A stretch of DNA of 64,000 bases from Myxococcus llanfairpwllgwyngyllgogerychwyrndrobwllllantysiliogogogochensis. Its GTDB lineage: Bacteria > Myxococcota > Myxococcia > Myxococcales > Myxococcaceae. Below, piece after piece: positions 23,779 to 33,582 of this stretch (position 1 is its first letter; each line of letters opens with the position of its first letter). Location: the NCBI RefSeq assembly GCF_006636215.1, contig NZ_VIFM01000013.1, positions 1-64,000 of the forward strand. Reading direction: 5' to 3'. A model generated the notes under the pieces. The model ran no database searches, was not told the DNA's origin, and worked only from the letters and a program-made list of their open reading frames with translations. Both the position numbers and the translations under genes were made by a program.

Positions 23779-26700
23779 ATGGATGGACGTGACTCACGCG
23801 TGAACCATCCGCTCGCCAGTCTTGTGGGACCCCTTCGGTACGCGTGCCAGCGTGACTTCGCCATGCTCGCGACCTTGAAGGACCTGACGTCCGTCATGGA
23901 GCGCGCGCTGGCGGGAGCCAGTGGTGTGGACTCCGAGGCGCTCGGGCACCTGCGCGCGGCGCTGCCCTATGTGGACCATCCCACGCCCGAGCGCCGCAAG
24001 GCCGCGCTGCGTCGCGTGGTCATGGCGCTGAAGCTCAGCGGCGTCGTGTTGCCCGTCGAACTGGACGGAATCGCCCAGGCCGCTCCGAGGTCCGAGGGAC
24101 CTGGTGAACCCGGGCGAACCGGAGACGCCTCACGGACGCGCGGACAGGACAGGGCGCCTGCGAGTGAGCCCGGGCGAACCGGAGACGCCACTCGGACACG
24201 CGGACAGGACAGGGCGCCTGCAAGTGCGCTGGGGCGCGGTGGCGACCCCGTGAATGCTCGCGGACAGGAGTCCTTGCTGGAGCCTGCCGCCCGTGGCCGA
24301 ACGCGCGTGGTGGCGGAGAGTGGCCCTGTCGCGCCGCCTCCGGGCTACGTGCAGACTCCTCCGTGGAAGTCGAACGACCCACTGCCTCCCTCGCCTCGCG
24401 CGAAGGCTCCCGCGCCCCGCTCGGCGACCGGTGTCGCGTCGCCGACGGCGAACCCTCGGTCCTATGGCGCGGAGGCGGGCCTTGCACGACCCGGCAACGT
24501 GCAACCTGCTCGGGGAGAGATGCGCCCGGGGGGACGTGGCGCCCGACAGGCCTCGCTCGACACGGGCGCGGAGTCCGGGGCCCCTCCAGCCAAGGCGAAG
24601 AAGGAGCAGCGCAAGAAGAAGCGCGCCGTGGCGGCGGAGGCGTCCCGCTCCGAGGCGAAGCTTCTGTCCATCGCGCCTCGTTCCGGTCCGCTGTCCTCGC
24701 CGCTGAAGACGCTCGGTAAGCGCCTGGGGCCTCGGCTCATCTCCGCGCTGGACAAGAAGGGCCTTCGCCGGATGGGCGACATCCTCTTCCTGCTGCCGCG
24801 CTGCTACGAGGACCGCAGACGTCTGCGCACCATCGCCGAACTGGAGCCTGGGGAGCGCGGTGTCACCGTGGGCATGGTGAAGGTCGCGGACTACGTCCCG
24901 GGCAAGCAGGGGCGGCGGATGTTCCGCGCCGTGGTGGGAGACCGCTCGGGCAGCATCGCCGCGACGTACTTCCACGCGGGCCCCTGGCTCAAGAGCCGCT
25001 TCACGGTGGGCAAGCGCATCGTCCTCTCCGGTGAAGTGCGCGCGACGATGAATGGTCGCGAGATGGCGCACCCGGAAATCGAGCCCGCGGAAGACATGGA
25101 GTCCGCCACCTCGGTCCACTTCAACCGCATCGTCCCCGTGTACCCCGGCTTCGAGCGAGGCGAGCAGCGCTCCTTCCGCGAACTGGCGGCGCGCGTCGGC
25201 GAGCAGTACGCGCACGAACTGGAGGACCCGCTGCCCGCGGACCTGCGTCGCCGGCTGGAGTTGATGGGGTTGCCGGAGGCGCTGCGCTTCATCCACTTCC
25301 CACCGGACGCGGCGGACCTGGAGTCCCTCGACGCGCATCAGAGCCCGGCCCATCGCAGGCTCGCGTTCGACGAGCTGTTCTTCCTCCAGTTGGGCATGGC
25401 CCTCAAGCGTCAGGGCATCAAGGCGGAGGAAGGCATCTGCTTCGATGTGTCCGCGCCTCGCCTGGAGAAGGCCCGCGCCGCGCTGCCTTTCCAGCTCACC
25501 GGCGCCCAGGCACGAGTGGTGGATGAGCTGAGTCGGGACATGGCCCGCGCCGAGCCGATGAACCGGCTGGTGCAGGGTGACGTGGGCAGCGGCAAGACGG
25601 CAGTGGCGATGGTCGCCGCGATTGTCGCGCTGCTGGACGGCTATCAAGTCGCGGTGATGGCCCCGACGGAAATCCTGGCCGAGCAGCACGAGCGCACCTT
25701 CCGCAAGGTGCTGGCGCCGCTGGGCTTCGAGGTGGGGCTGCTCAGCGCGGCGGGGACGGCGAAGTCGAAGCGACAGGTGCGCGAGGCCGTGGCCCGAGGC
25801 GACATCCACCTGGCAGTGGGCACGCATGCCCTCATCCAGCAGGACATCGCCTTCGCTCGGCTGGGGCTCGCGGTCATCGACGAACAGCACCGCTTCGGCG
25901 TGCTTCAGCGTCACTCGCTGATGAGCAAGGGCCCCAAGCCGGACGTGCTGGTGATGACGGCCACCCCCATTCCTCGCACGCTGGCCATGACGCTGTATGG
26001 GGACCTGGACCTCTCCATCATCGACCAGCTCCCACCGGGACGAACGCCCATCAACACGCGCGTCTTCAACGACAAACAGCGCGCGCGCGTCTACGAAGCC
26101 ATCGCCACCGAGCTGACCAAGGGGCACCAGGCCTACGTCGTGTATCCGCTGGTGGAGGAGTCGGAGAAGCTGGACCTGGAGGACGCGACGCGCGGCGTGG
26201 AGAAGCTGCGGTTGGCCTTCCCCCAGGCGAGCGTCGGCTTGTTGCACGGGCGGATGAAGGCCGAGGAGAAGGACGCGGTGATGGAGGACTTCCGCGAGAA
26301 GCGGCTGCAGGTCCTCGTGTGCACCACGGTGGTGGAGGTCGGCGTGGATGTGCCCAACGCCTCGGTGATGGTGGTGGAGGCGGCGGAGCGCTTCGGCCTG
26401 TCGCAGCTCCACCAGCTCCGGGGGCGCGTGGGCCGTGGCGCGGCGGCCAGCTTCTGCTACCTGGTGGCCAACAGCGCGCGCTCGATGGAGTCCGTCGAGC
26501 GGCTGGCGGTGATGGAGCAGAGCAGCGACGGCTTCGTCATCGCGGAGAAGGACCTGGAGATTCGCGGGCCCGGCGAGTTCATGGGCACGCGGCAGAGCGG
26601 CCTGCCGGAATTGGCGGTAGCCAACCTGGCGCGGGACGGAGACCTGCTGTCGATGGCGCAGGTCGAGGCCCGACGCATCCTCGCCAGAGACCCGGAGATG

Positions 26701-26781
26701 GAGTCTCCCGAGCACCAGAGTCTCGTGAAGGCACTCGATGAACGCTGGGAAGGACGACTCGCGCTGGCTCGGGTGGGGTAG
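23779..26781 (+). CDS. recG: ATP-dependent DNA helicase RecG, with long N-terminal extension
   Basis: RecG drives branch migration and replication-fork regression. The C-terminal 700 residues carry the helicase: RLVQGDVGSGKTAVAMVAA (Walker A), VIDEQHRFGVLQR (DEQH box), ATPIPRTLAMTLYGDLD, and QLRGRVGRGAAASFCYLV (motif VI). The wedge domain lies before it (about 295-440). About 300 residues precede the family start, first a helical piece (MLATLKDLTSVMERALAG), then a Pro/Arg/Gly-rich low-complexity linker with 60-bp tandem repeats at 24106-24270. The usual RecG length is about 690, so the 1000-residue product is unusually long. The ATG at 23779 follows a TAGGA element. Confidence 0.94.
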   Translation: MDGRDSRVNHPLASLVGPLRYACQRDFAMLATLKDLTSVMERALAGASGVDSEALGHLRAALPYVDHPTPERRKAALRRVVMALKLSGVVLPVELDGIAQAAPRSEGPGEPGRTGDASRTRGQDRAPASEPGRTGDATRTRGQDRAPASALGRGGDPVNARGQESLLEPAARGRTRVVAESGPVAPPPGYVQTPPWKSNDPLPPSPRAKAPAPRSATGVASPTANPRSYGAEAGLARPGNVQPARGEMRPGGRGARQASLDTGAESGAPPAKAKKEQRKKKRAVAAEASRSEAKLLSIAPRSGPLSSPLKTLGKRLGPRLISALDKKGLRRMGDILFLLPRCYEDRRRLRTIAELEPGERGVTVGMVKVADYVPGKQGRRMFRAVVGDRSGSIAATYFHAGPWLKSRFTVGKRIVLSGEVRATMNGREMAHPEIEPAEDMESATSVHFNRIVPVYPGFERGEQRSFRELAARVGEQYAHELEDPLPADLRRRLELMGLPEALRFIHFPPDAADLESLDAHQSPAHRRLAFDELFFLQLGMALKRQGIKAEEGICFDVSAPRLEKARAALPFQLTGAQARVVDELSRDMARAEPMNRLVQGDVGSGKTAVAMVAAIVALLDGYQVAVMAPTEILAEQHERTFRKVLAPLGFEVGLLSAAGTAKSKRQVREAVARGDIHLAVGTHALIQQDIAFARLGLAVIDEQHRFGVLQRHSLMSKGPKPDVLVMTATPIPRTLAMTLYGDLDLSIIDQLPPGRTPINTRVFNDKQRARVYEAIATELTKGHQAYVVYPLVEESEKLDLEDATRGVEKLRLAFPQASVGLLHGRMKAEEKDAVMEDFREKRLQVLVCTTVVEVGVDVPNASVMVVEAAERFGLSQLHQLRGRVGRGAAASFCYLVANSARSMESVERLAVMEQSSDGFVIAEKDLEIRGPGEFMGTRQSGLPELAVANLARDGDLLSMAQVEARRILARDPEMESPEHQSLVKALDERWEGRLALARVG
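24106..24270 (+). repeat. 60-bp tandem repeats in recG linker
   Basis: Two near-identical 60-bp units (24106-24165 and 24166-24225) and a decayed third one (from 24226) code for 20-residue units of the type EPGRTGDA..RTRGQDRAPAS. The units keep frame. They sit in the disordered linker before the RecG wedge domain. Confidence 0.85.
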
Positions 26782-26937
26782 GGCGTTCGCCTCGCGCTGC
26801 CCGTCCCCCCACCCACTGGCCGAGCTGCTGCGGGAAGCACAGGCCCGGGGCTCGAACACCGTGGGGACGCAACGCACCGACCCTGGTAGGGCGCCGGAGT
26901 CCCTGCCCGCCCATCCCGACATGGTTAGACTCAAGGC

Positions 26938-27582
26938 ATGGGTGACCGGGGACGCGCCGAGTACCTGTCGAGTCAGGGCATCCGTGATGGACGGGTGCTG
27001 GAAGCCATCTCGCGACTGACGCGCGCGGACTTCGTGTCGGAGGCAGAGCGTCTCGAGGCCGGAGCCGACGTGCCGCTCCCCATCGGCCATGGCCAGACCA
27101 TCAGCCAGCCCTATGTCGTGGCGCTGATGACCGAAGCGCTGGCCTTGAAGGGTCATGAGCGCGTCCTGGAGATAGGCACGGGCTCCGGCTACCAGACGGC
27201 GGTCCTGTCGCTGCTCTGCCGCGAGGTGTACACGGTGGAGATCGTCCCAGAACTCGCCCGCTCGGCGCGATGGCGGCTGCTGCGACTGGGCTTCGAGAAC
27301 ATCTACTTCCGCCAAGGCGATGGCACCGAGGGCTGGCCGGAGCAGGCGCCCTTTGATGCCATCCTCGTCACCGCCGCGCCGGCCGAGGTTCCCAGCACGC
27401 TGCTTGGCCAGCTCCATCGCGGTGGCTGGATGGTCATCCCCGTGGGGCCCACGGGGGGCACCCAGGAGCTGCTGCGCATCCATCGAGCACGAGAGCCGGG
27501 GGCCTTGCCCCAGGTGGAGTCCCTGCTTCCCGTCCGCTTCGTCCCGATGACGGGGGGACCGCCTCGTCCGGTTCTCCCCTGA
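26938..27582 (+). CDS. pcm: Protein-L-isoaspartate O-methyltransferase
   Basis: Methylates isoaspartyl residues formed by protein ageing so that they can revert to aspartate; S-adenosylmethionine-dependent and cytoplasmic. The 214-residue product, a normal length, has the family signature PLPIGHGQTISQPYVVALM and the SAM-binding motif VLEIGTGSGYQTAVLSLL. FDAILVTAAPAEVPSTLL and GGWMVIPVGP follow, as in all Pcm proteins. The ATG at 26938 has only a weak AAGG upstream. It follows recG by 156 bases on the same strand. Confidence 0.96.
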   Translation: MGDRGRAEYLSSQGIRDGRVLEAISRLTRADFVSEAERLEAGADVPLPIGHGQTISQPYVVALMTEALALKGHERVLEIGTGSGYQTAVLSLLCREVYTVEIVPELARSARWRLLRLGFENIYFRQGDGTEGWPEQAPFDAILVTAAPAEVPSTLLGQLHRGGWMVIPVGPTGGTQELLRIHRAREPGALPQVESLLPVRFVPMTGGPPRPVLP

Positions 27583-27699
27583 AAGCTGTCGGCCTTGGCC
27601 TGGCGCGGAGGAAGGGATGGTCCGCCCGGATGCTTGAATGCCGTCAGGGCCCTCGAAGGCGCGTTGCCCCCGAGCAGGGCCGCCCGCTAACGTCGCGCA

Positions 27700-28256
27700 A
27701 TGATCATCTGCCCGGTCTGCGACCACGTTCAGCCCGAAGGGACCGAATGTGACGTCTGCGGAAAGCGGTTTCCCACCGCCGTGAATGTGGCGACTCCCCC
27801 CGTGGCACAGCTGCCGGAGCTGGAGCTGACGCCGCACGCGGGGGGCCGTGACGCGGTGGACGCGCCCGTGCTGCCGGAGCTGGACGGAACGCGCTTGCGC
27901 AGTGGGCCGGACCTGCCGGCCCAGGTGGTGCAGGACCTGGAGCTGACGCGCGCGGCACCGACGGGTGAGATGCCCGTGGCGGCGCTCGAGGAACTGGACA
28001 CGGGGCGCGCGCAGGATGACGGCGTGAGGACCCCGGCCCCGCTGGGCGCCGTCACCTGCCGCTACTGCCGCAACGTGCAGGCGGTGGGACTGCTCTGCGA
28101 CAACTGTGGCATGCGATTGCCGCGCGCTCGGATCGCGGCGACCTCCGTGGCGGCGAAGGGGGAGGAGGACGGGTGGATGGCCTGCCCCTCGTGCCATACC
28201 CGAGGGCGGCCCGGACGCGCCTGCTCCGAGTGCGGCACCCGGCTCCAGGAGGGGGC

Positions 28257-28260
<4 letters not shown>
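27700..28260 (+). CDS. Double zinc-ribbon protein
   Basis: The 186-residue protein opens with a zinc ribbon (MIICPVCDHVQPEGTECDVC) and ends with two more paired-Cys units, CRYCRNVQAVGLLCDNCGMR and CPSCHTRGRPGRACSECGTR. An acidic, low-complexity linker of about 80 residues lies between. No catalytic domain is visible; it may be a scaffold or nucleic-acid-binding protein. Its stop overlaps the thrC start by 4 nt, so the two are translated together. A functional link to threonine synthesis is not known. Confidence 0.78.
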
Positions 28261-29594
<1,334 letters not shown>

Positions 29595-29615
29595 CGACGC
29601 TCGGTGCGGCAGGGC

Positions 29616-29648
29616 GGGGCTCCCGTAGGAGGGGAGCCCCCGGGTTTT
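29616..29648 (+). terminator. Terminator after thrC
   Basis: GGGGCTCCC (29616-29624) pairs with GGGAGCCCC (29632-29640), followed by CCGGGTTTT. It lies between convergent thrC and the riboflavin gene and may work in both directions, although the T run supports only the plus strand. Confidence 0.85.
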
Positions 29649-29663
29649 CCGGGCGCGGGTGCT

Positions 29664-30788
29664 TCAGTCCGCGAGCAGCGGGACGCGCTTGTCGATGGTG
29701 AGGCCGAAGCCGGCGAGCCCGCGGTAGGTGATGTCCGTGTTGGTCATCACCTGGAGCGAGCGCACGCCCAGGTCATTGAGGATCTGGCAGCCCATGCCCA
29801 GGTCTCTCGTCTCGTGCGGGCCGGTGCGGATGTCGGCGCTGCCGTCCGTGTTGCGCTTATGGCTGATGCCGAAGTCGCCCCCGTGCATTCCGGGCAGGTA
29901 GACCAGGACGCCGGTGCCCTCGCGGGCGATGCGCGCGAGCGACTGGTCCAACAGCACGTTGCAGTTGCAGGTGGGGGAGCCGAACACGTCGCCCAGGGTG
30001 CAGGCGGCGTGCAGGCGCACCAGGGCGCTCGGGCGGGAGGCGGGGTCACCCTTCACCAGCACCAGCGACTTGGCGCCGTCCGGCAGCCACGTGTACGTGA
30101 GCGCGGTGAAGTCGCCGTAGCGCGTGGTGACGGTGTGCTGGCCGGGCTCGCGGCGCACCAGCCGGTCCTTGCGGCGGCGGTACTCGATGAGGTCGGCGAT
30201 GGTGATGACGGCCAGCTTGTGCTCCAGGGCGAAGGCCTTGAGGTCCGGCATCCGCATCATGGTGCCGTCGTCCTTCACCAGCTCGCACAGGATGCCGGAG
30301 GAGCCCAGGCCCGCCAGCCGCGAGAGGTCCACGGTGGCCTCGGTGTGGCCGGCGCGGCGCAACACGCCACCATCGCGGTAACGCAGCGGGAAGATGTGGC
30401 CGGGGCGCAGGAAGTCGTTCGCCTGGCTCTCCGGATCCGCCAGGGCCAGGATGGTCTTCGCCCGGTCCGCCGCTGACACGCCCGTCGTCGTGCCATGCCG
30501 GTAGTCCACGGAGACGGTGAAGGCGGTGCGGTGGGACTCGTTGTTGTCCGCCACCATCTGCGGCAACCGCAGGGCGTCCAGCCGGTCCGCCAGCATGGGC
30601 ATGCAGACGATGCCGCTGGTGTGGCGCACCATGAAGGCCAGGTGCTCCGGCGTCACCTTCTCCGCCGCCATGATGAGGTCGCCCTCGTTCTCCCGGTCCT
30701 CGTCGTCCGCGACGATGACGAACTTGCCGTCGCGGATGTCGCGGATGGCGTCCTCGATGGAGGAGATCTGGAGGTCGTCAGGGCGCAT
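29664..30788 (-). CDS. ribB: 3,4-dihydroxy-2-butanone-4-phosphate synthase fused to degenerate GTP cyclohydrolase II domain
   Basis: RibB makes the four-carbon riboflavin precursor from ribulose 5-phosphate. The 374-residue product has all RibB motifs in its first 200 residues: DDEDRENEGDLIMAAE, GVSAADRAKTI, and GHTEATVDLSRLAG. The C-terminal half has a RibA (GTP cyclohydrolase II) fold with zinc cysteines (HAACTLGDVFG, TCNCN). However, the catalytic QEGRG segment holding the E. coli Arg128 equivalent is replaced by PGMHGGDFG. This half is therefore probably inactive, as in RibBX-type proteins. The start at 30788 fits the RibB N-terminus; ATGs at 30818 and 30830 are alternatives. No FMN riboswitch was found upstream. 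Confidence 0.86.
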   Translation of the reverse strand: MRPDDLQISSIEDAIRDIRDGKFVIVADDEDRENEGDLIMAAEKVTPEHLAFMVRHTSGIVCMPMLADRLDALRLPQMVADNNESHRTAFTVSVDYRHGTTTGVSAADRAKTILALADPESQANDFLRPGHIFPLRYRDGGVLRRAGHTEATVDLSRLAGLGSSGILCELVKDDGTMMRMPDLKAFALEHKLAVITIADLIEYRRRKDRLVRREPGQHTVTTRYGDFTALTYTWLPDGAKSLVLVKGDPASRPSALVRLHAACTLGDVFGSPTCNCNVLLDQSLARIAREGTGVLVYLPGMHGGDFGISHKRNTDGSADIRTGPHETRDLGMGCQILNDLGVRSLQVMTNTDITYRGLAGFGLTIDKRVPLLAD

Positions 30789-31032
30789 GGAGGATTCGGT
30801 CCGCTCGCGAGTCTGCATGTGTTGGCGCATGTAGCGTCTGCGTCCGGGGCTGGCAAGCCAACCTGCTTGACGCCGTGCGCTCGGGTGATGGGGTGGATGA
30901 GCCATTCGCGAGGGCCCCCTTGCTCGCCCGTTGCGGTGTCGCTGGAATTAGTTGGGACCCAGAAGGTTGGAGTCGCCAGGGGCGAGTGACTCGACGCGTG
31001 GGACAGGCTGCTGTAGGGTGCCCGGCTCCGTG

Positions 31033-31371
31033 ATGAGCGCCGATACCCAGGATTTGAGGACGCAGCTCGACCAGCTCCAGGAGAGCCTGTCCGTCCGCCA
31101 GAGCACCACCCACTTCGCCCACACGGGGGTCGCCACCCTGGCGGCCCTCATGTTCGCGGGGGCCGCTGGCAAGCTGTTCTATGACTCCCTTCGCACCCCG
31201 CTGATGGCCTGGGGCGTGACGCTGCTGGCGCTGGGCCTGCTGGCGTACGCGTTGCGCCGCTACGTGGTGGGGCGACGCGTGCTGGCCGACGAGCTGACGC
31301 GCTTCCAGACGCTGCTGGAGCTGCGCAGCCAGCTGCGGCTCGACGACCCCGCGGCGCTGCTGCCCCGGTGA
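31033..31371 (+). CDS. Small membrane protein upstream of tmk
   Basis: The 112-residue product has two likely membrane helices (THFAHTGVATLAALMFAGAA and LMAWGVTLLALGLLAYALRR) flanked by charged cytoplasmic parts; the C-terminus is an amphipathic, Leu/Arg-rich tail. I do not recognise a family. It is divergent from ribB (about 240 bases) and its stop overlaps the GTG start of tmk, so it is cotranslated with tmk. An in-frame GTG at 31030 is an alternative start. Confidence 0.72.
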   Translation: MSADTQDLRTQLDQLQESLSVRQSTTHFAHTGVATLAALMFAGAAGKLFYDSLRTPLMAWGVTLLALGLLAYALRRYVVGRRVLADELTRFQTLLELRSQLRLDDPAALLPR

Positions 31372-32024
31372 GCGCGGCCCGCAAGTCCGCCCGACGGGGG
31401 CGGTTCATCGTCCTGGAGGGGCTCGACGGAGCAGGCACCACCACGCAGGCGGAGCGGCTGGCCTCCGCCCTCCGCGCCGAAGGGCACGCGGTGCTCACCA
31501 CGCGTGAGCCCTCGGATGGCCCCGTGGGAACGTTGATTCGCCAGGCCCTCACCGGACGGCTGGGCCTGCCGAATGGCGCGGGCCCGCTGGCGCCGGAGAC
31601 GCTGGCGCTGCTCTTCGCGGCGGACCGGACGGACCACCTCGCGGCGCGGGTGCTGCCCGCCCTCGAGGAGGGGAAGCTCGTCCTGTGCGACCGGTACGTC
31701 CTGTCCTCGCTGGCCTACCAGGGGGCGTCGCTGCCCATGGCCTGGGTGGAGGCGGTGAACGGGTACGCGGTGTCCCCGGACCTGACGCTGTTCGTCGGTG
31801 TGGCGCCAGAGGTGGCGGCGAAGCGCCGGGCGGCGCGTGGCGGGGCCGCGGAGCTGTTCGAAGCGGACGAGGCCCAGCGGCGAATCGCCAAGCAGTACCT
31901 GGCCGCCATCCGCCGCCGCGCGAAGAAGGAGCGCATCGTCCACATCGACGGTGAGCAGGGGATTGAAGCGGTGACGGCGGCGTCGCTGGCGGAGATTCGC
32001 AAGCTGCTGGGCCGCAAGCGCTGA
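31368..32024 (+). CDS. tmk: Thymidylate kinase
   Basis: Phosphorylates dTMP to dTDP with ATP, supplying DNA synthesis. The 218-residue protein has the P-loop FIVLEGLDGAGTTTQAERLA, the substrate-binding LTTREPSDGPVGTLIR, the DRY motif in VLCDRYVLSSLAYQG, and the lid region (RRAARGGAAELFEADEAQRR). In the P-loop, Ala replaces the commonest Ser/Cys before Gly, without loss of the GK/T core. Translation starts at a GTG inside the upstream stop (4-nt overlap). The next gene is convergent after 9 bases. Confidence 0.93.
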   Translation: MSAARKSARRGRFIVLEGLDGAGTTTQAERLASALRAEGHAVLTTREPSDGPVGTLIRQALTGRLGLPNGAGPLAPETLALLFAADRTDHLAARVLPALEEGKLVLCDRYVLSSLAYQGASLPMAWVEAVNGYAVSPDLTLFVGVAPEVAAKRRAARGGAAELFEADEAQRRIAKQYLAAIRRRAKKERIVHIDGEQGIEAVTAASLAEIRKLLGRKR

Positions 32025-32033
32025 AGGAGCGGG

Positions 32034-32666
32034 TCAGCGCGCGACGTCGAAGCTCAGCGCGACCTCCGCCCCATCTCCCGAGCAGCGGCCCGCCGTCTTC
32101 CCGACGCTGCGCAGCACCAGGCGCCCGCGGACCCGGGTGTCGCTGTTCTCCTCAAGGACGAGCTGCCCGGCCACCTCTTGCGTCAGGGCTTCCTTGGGGA
32201 CGGTGCCGTAGCAGCCCGTCGCCACGAAGACCGCCAGGATCTCCGGGGAATGTCCCTTGCGTGGGGTGAAGGTGATGTCCCGGAACGAGTCCGTGGGGGC
32301 GGCGATGGCGTCGCCCGCCACCGCGAGCGTCACGGGGCCCGCGCCGAGGACCTCCTTGTCGAAGCGCACGGAGACACATGCGGAGGTCTCGTCGTCGGCC
32401 ACGACGCTCGACGGGTCGTTCAGCCCGCACAGGCGAAGCGTCCGAGGTGCTCCGCTCTCGAATTCGGCGGAGCGGTGCTCGTCGAACGCCATCCAGCCCT
32501 CGTCGTACGTCACGCGAAACGTTTCGCCCGAGTCCTCGTAGTGCTCGATGGACGAGTCGAGGGGTGGGTCGCTCACCGCGTCGTCACCGCAGGCGGCGAG
32601 CGACAGCAGCGACGCGAGGAGCAGGGCGGACGGACGTCGGGCGGACCGGGGGGGCATGGATCGCAT
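32034..32666 (-). CDS. Hypothetical lipoprotein
   Basis: The 210-residue product has a lipoprotein signal, ending LLASLLSLAAC (Cys about 26), with Gly-Asp after the cysteine. The mature part is acidic and beta-rich and holds three cysteines near conserved-looking strands. I do not recognise a family. Two candidate starts exist at 32666 and 32657, both giving the same lipobox. It converges on tmk and is divergent from the CinA-like gene (154 bases). Confidence 0.72.
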   Translation of the reverse strand: MRSMPPRSARRPSALLLASLLSLAACGDDAVSDPPLDSSIEHYEDSGETFRVTYDEGWMAFDEHRSAEFESGAPRTLRLCGLNDPSSVVADDETSACVSVRFDKEVLGAGPVTLAVAGDAIAAPTDSFRDITFTPRKGHSPEILAVFVATGCYGTVPKEALTQEVAGQLVLEENSDTRVRGRLVLRSVGKTAGRCSGDGAEVALSFDVAR

Positions 32667-32820
32667 GCCCCCAGGAAATGCAATCCGGATGCCCTTGTCC
32701 CCCCAGGGAGAGAGGCCCTCCGGAGGGGGTCTGCCGCGCCTCGGAATTCTGACGCGACGACGGATCCTCGTGACTCGCGCGGCGGACTCCCCGGCCGTTG
32801 CGCTACAGTCCGCCCTTCCT

Positions 32821-33558
32821 ATGGAGCGCACTGGCGCGGCGGCAATCATCATCGGCAACGAGGTCCTGACGGCGAAGGTCCAGGACCAGAACGGCCCGCA
32901 CCTCATCAAGAGGCTGCGCGAGGTGGGCATCGTCCTGCGCTCGGTGGAAACCATCCTGGACGACGTGGACGCCATCGTCGATGCGATGAACCGGGCGCGT
33001 CAGCGGGCTCGCTACGTGTTCACCAGCGGCGGCATTGGCCCCACGCACGACGACGTCACGGTGCGGGCGGTGGCGCTGGCCCTGGGCAAGCCCGTGGTGC
33101 GGTTGCCGGAGATGGTGTCCCTCATCGAGGCGCGAGCGCCCGATGGCAAGGTGACGCCAGAGGGGATGCGGCTGGCGGACGCCCCGGAGGGAGCGGTGCT
33201 GCTGCCCCAGGCGGGCACCTGGTACCCCGTGCTGACGGTGGGGGACGTGTTCCTCCTGCCCGGCGTGCCCCAGCTCTTCCGGATGCAGTTGGAGACGGTG
33301 CTGGGGCGACTGAGCGGCACCCCCGTGGTGCTCAGCTGCCTGTACCTGCGACTGGGCGAGAGCGACATCGCCGCCGTCCTGGACAACGTGGCGCTGAACA
33401 TGCCGCACGTGGCCATCGGCTCGTATCCGGAGTTCGACCCGGGGAAGGACTACCGGGTGAAGATCACGGTGGAGGCCGCGGAGGGTGGTCCCGTGGAGGA
33501 AGCCGTCGCGCGAATCATCGGCGGGCTCCCCGAGGGCGCGGTGCTGCGGCGGGAGTAG
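32821..33558 (+). CDS. CinA N-terminal / MoaB-Mog-like molybdopterin-binding domain protein
   Basis: The 245-residue protein has the MoCF-type fold of CinA, starting AAIIIGNEVLTAKVQDQNGP, with the characteristic FTSGGIGPTHDDVTVRAVAL segment and VFLLPGVPQLFRMQLE. It lacks the C-terminal nicotinamide-mononucleotide deamidase half of full-length CinA, so it is like the single-domain members related to the N-terminal half of human FLAD1. A hydrolase acting on ADP-ribose or FAD-like compounds is the family activity; the exact substrate is not shown. It is divergent from the lipoprotein gene and converges on the TPR gene with 24 bases between them. Confidence 0.87.
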   Translation: MERTGAAAIIIGNEVLTAKVQDQNGPHLIKRLREVGIVLRSVETILDDVDAIVDAMNRARQRARYVFTSGGIGPTHDDVTVRAVALALGKPVVRLPEMVSLIEARAPDGKVTPEGMRLADAPEGAVLLPQAGTWYPVLTVGDVFLLPGVPQLFRMQLETVLGRLSGTPVVLSCLYLRLGESDIAAVLDNVALNMPHVAIGSYPEFDPGKDYRVKITVEAAEGGPVEEAVARIIGGLPEGAVLRRE

Positions 33559-33582
33559 CAGTCCTCCCGCCGTGCGCCTCGA

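Noticed and set aside
24130-28197. Minus-strand open frame of 1355 codons across recG, pcm and the zinc-ribbon gene
   Set aside because: It spans three well-identified plus-strand genes and their gaps, and its translation is His/Arg/Gln-rich with no recognisable domain.
30789-31032. FMN riboswitch before the riboflavin gene
   Set aside because: The RFN consensus segments (such as AGGGGCAGGG and ACCGGCGGT) were looked for on the minus strand and not found.
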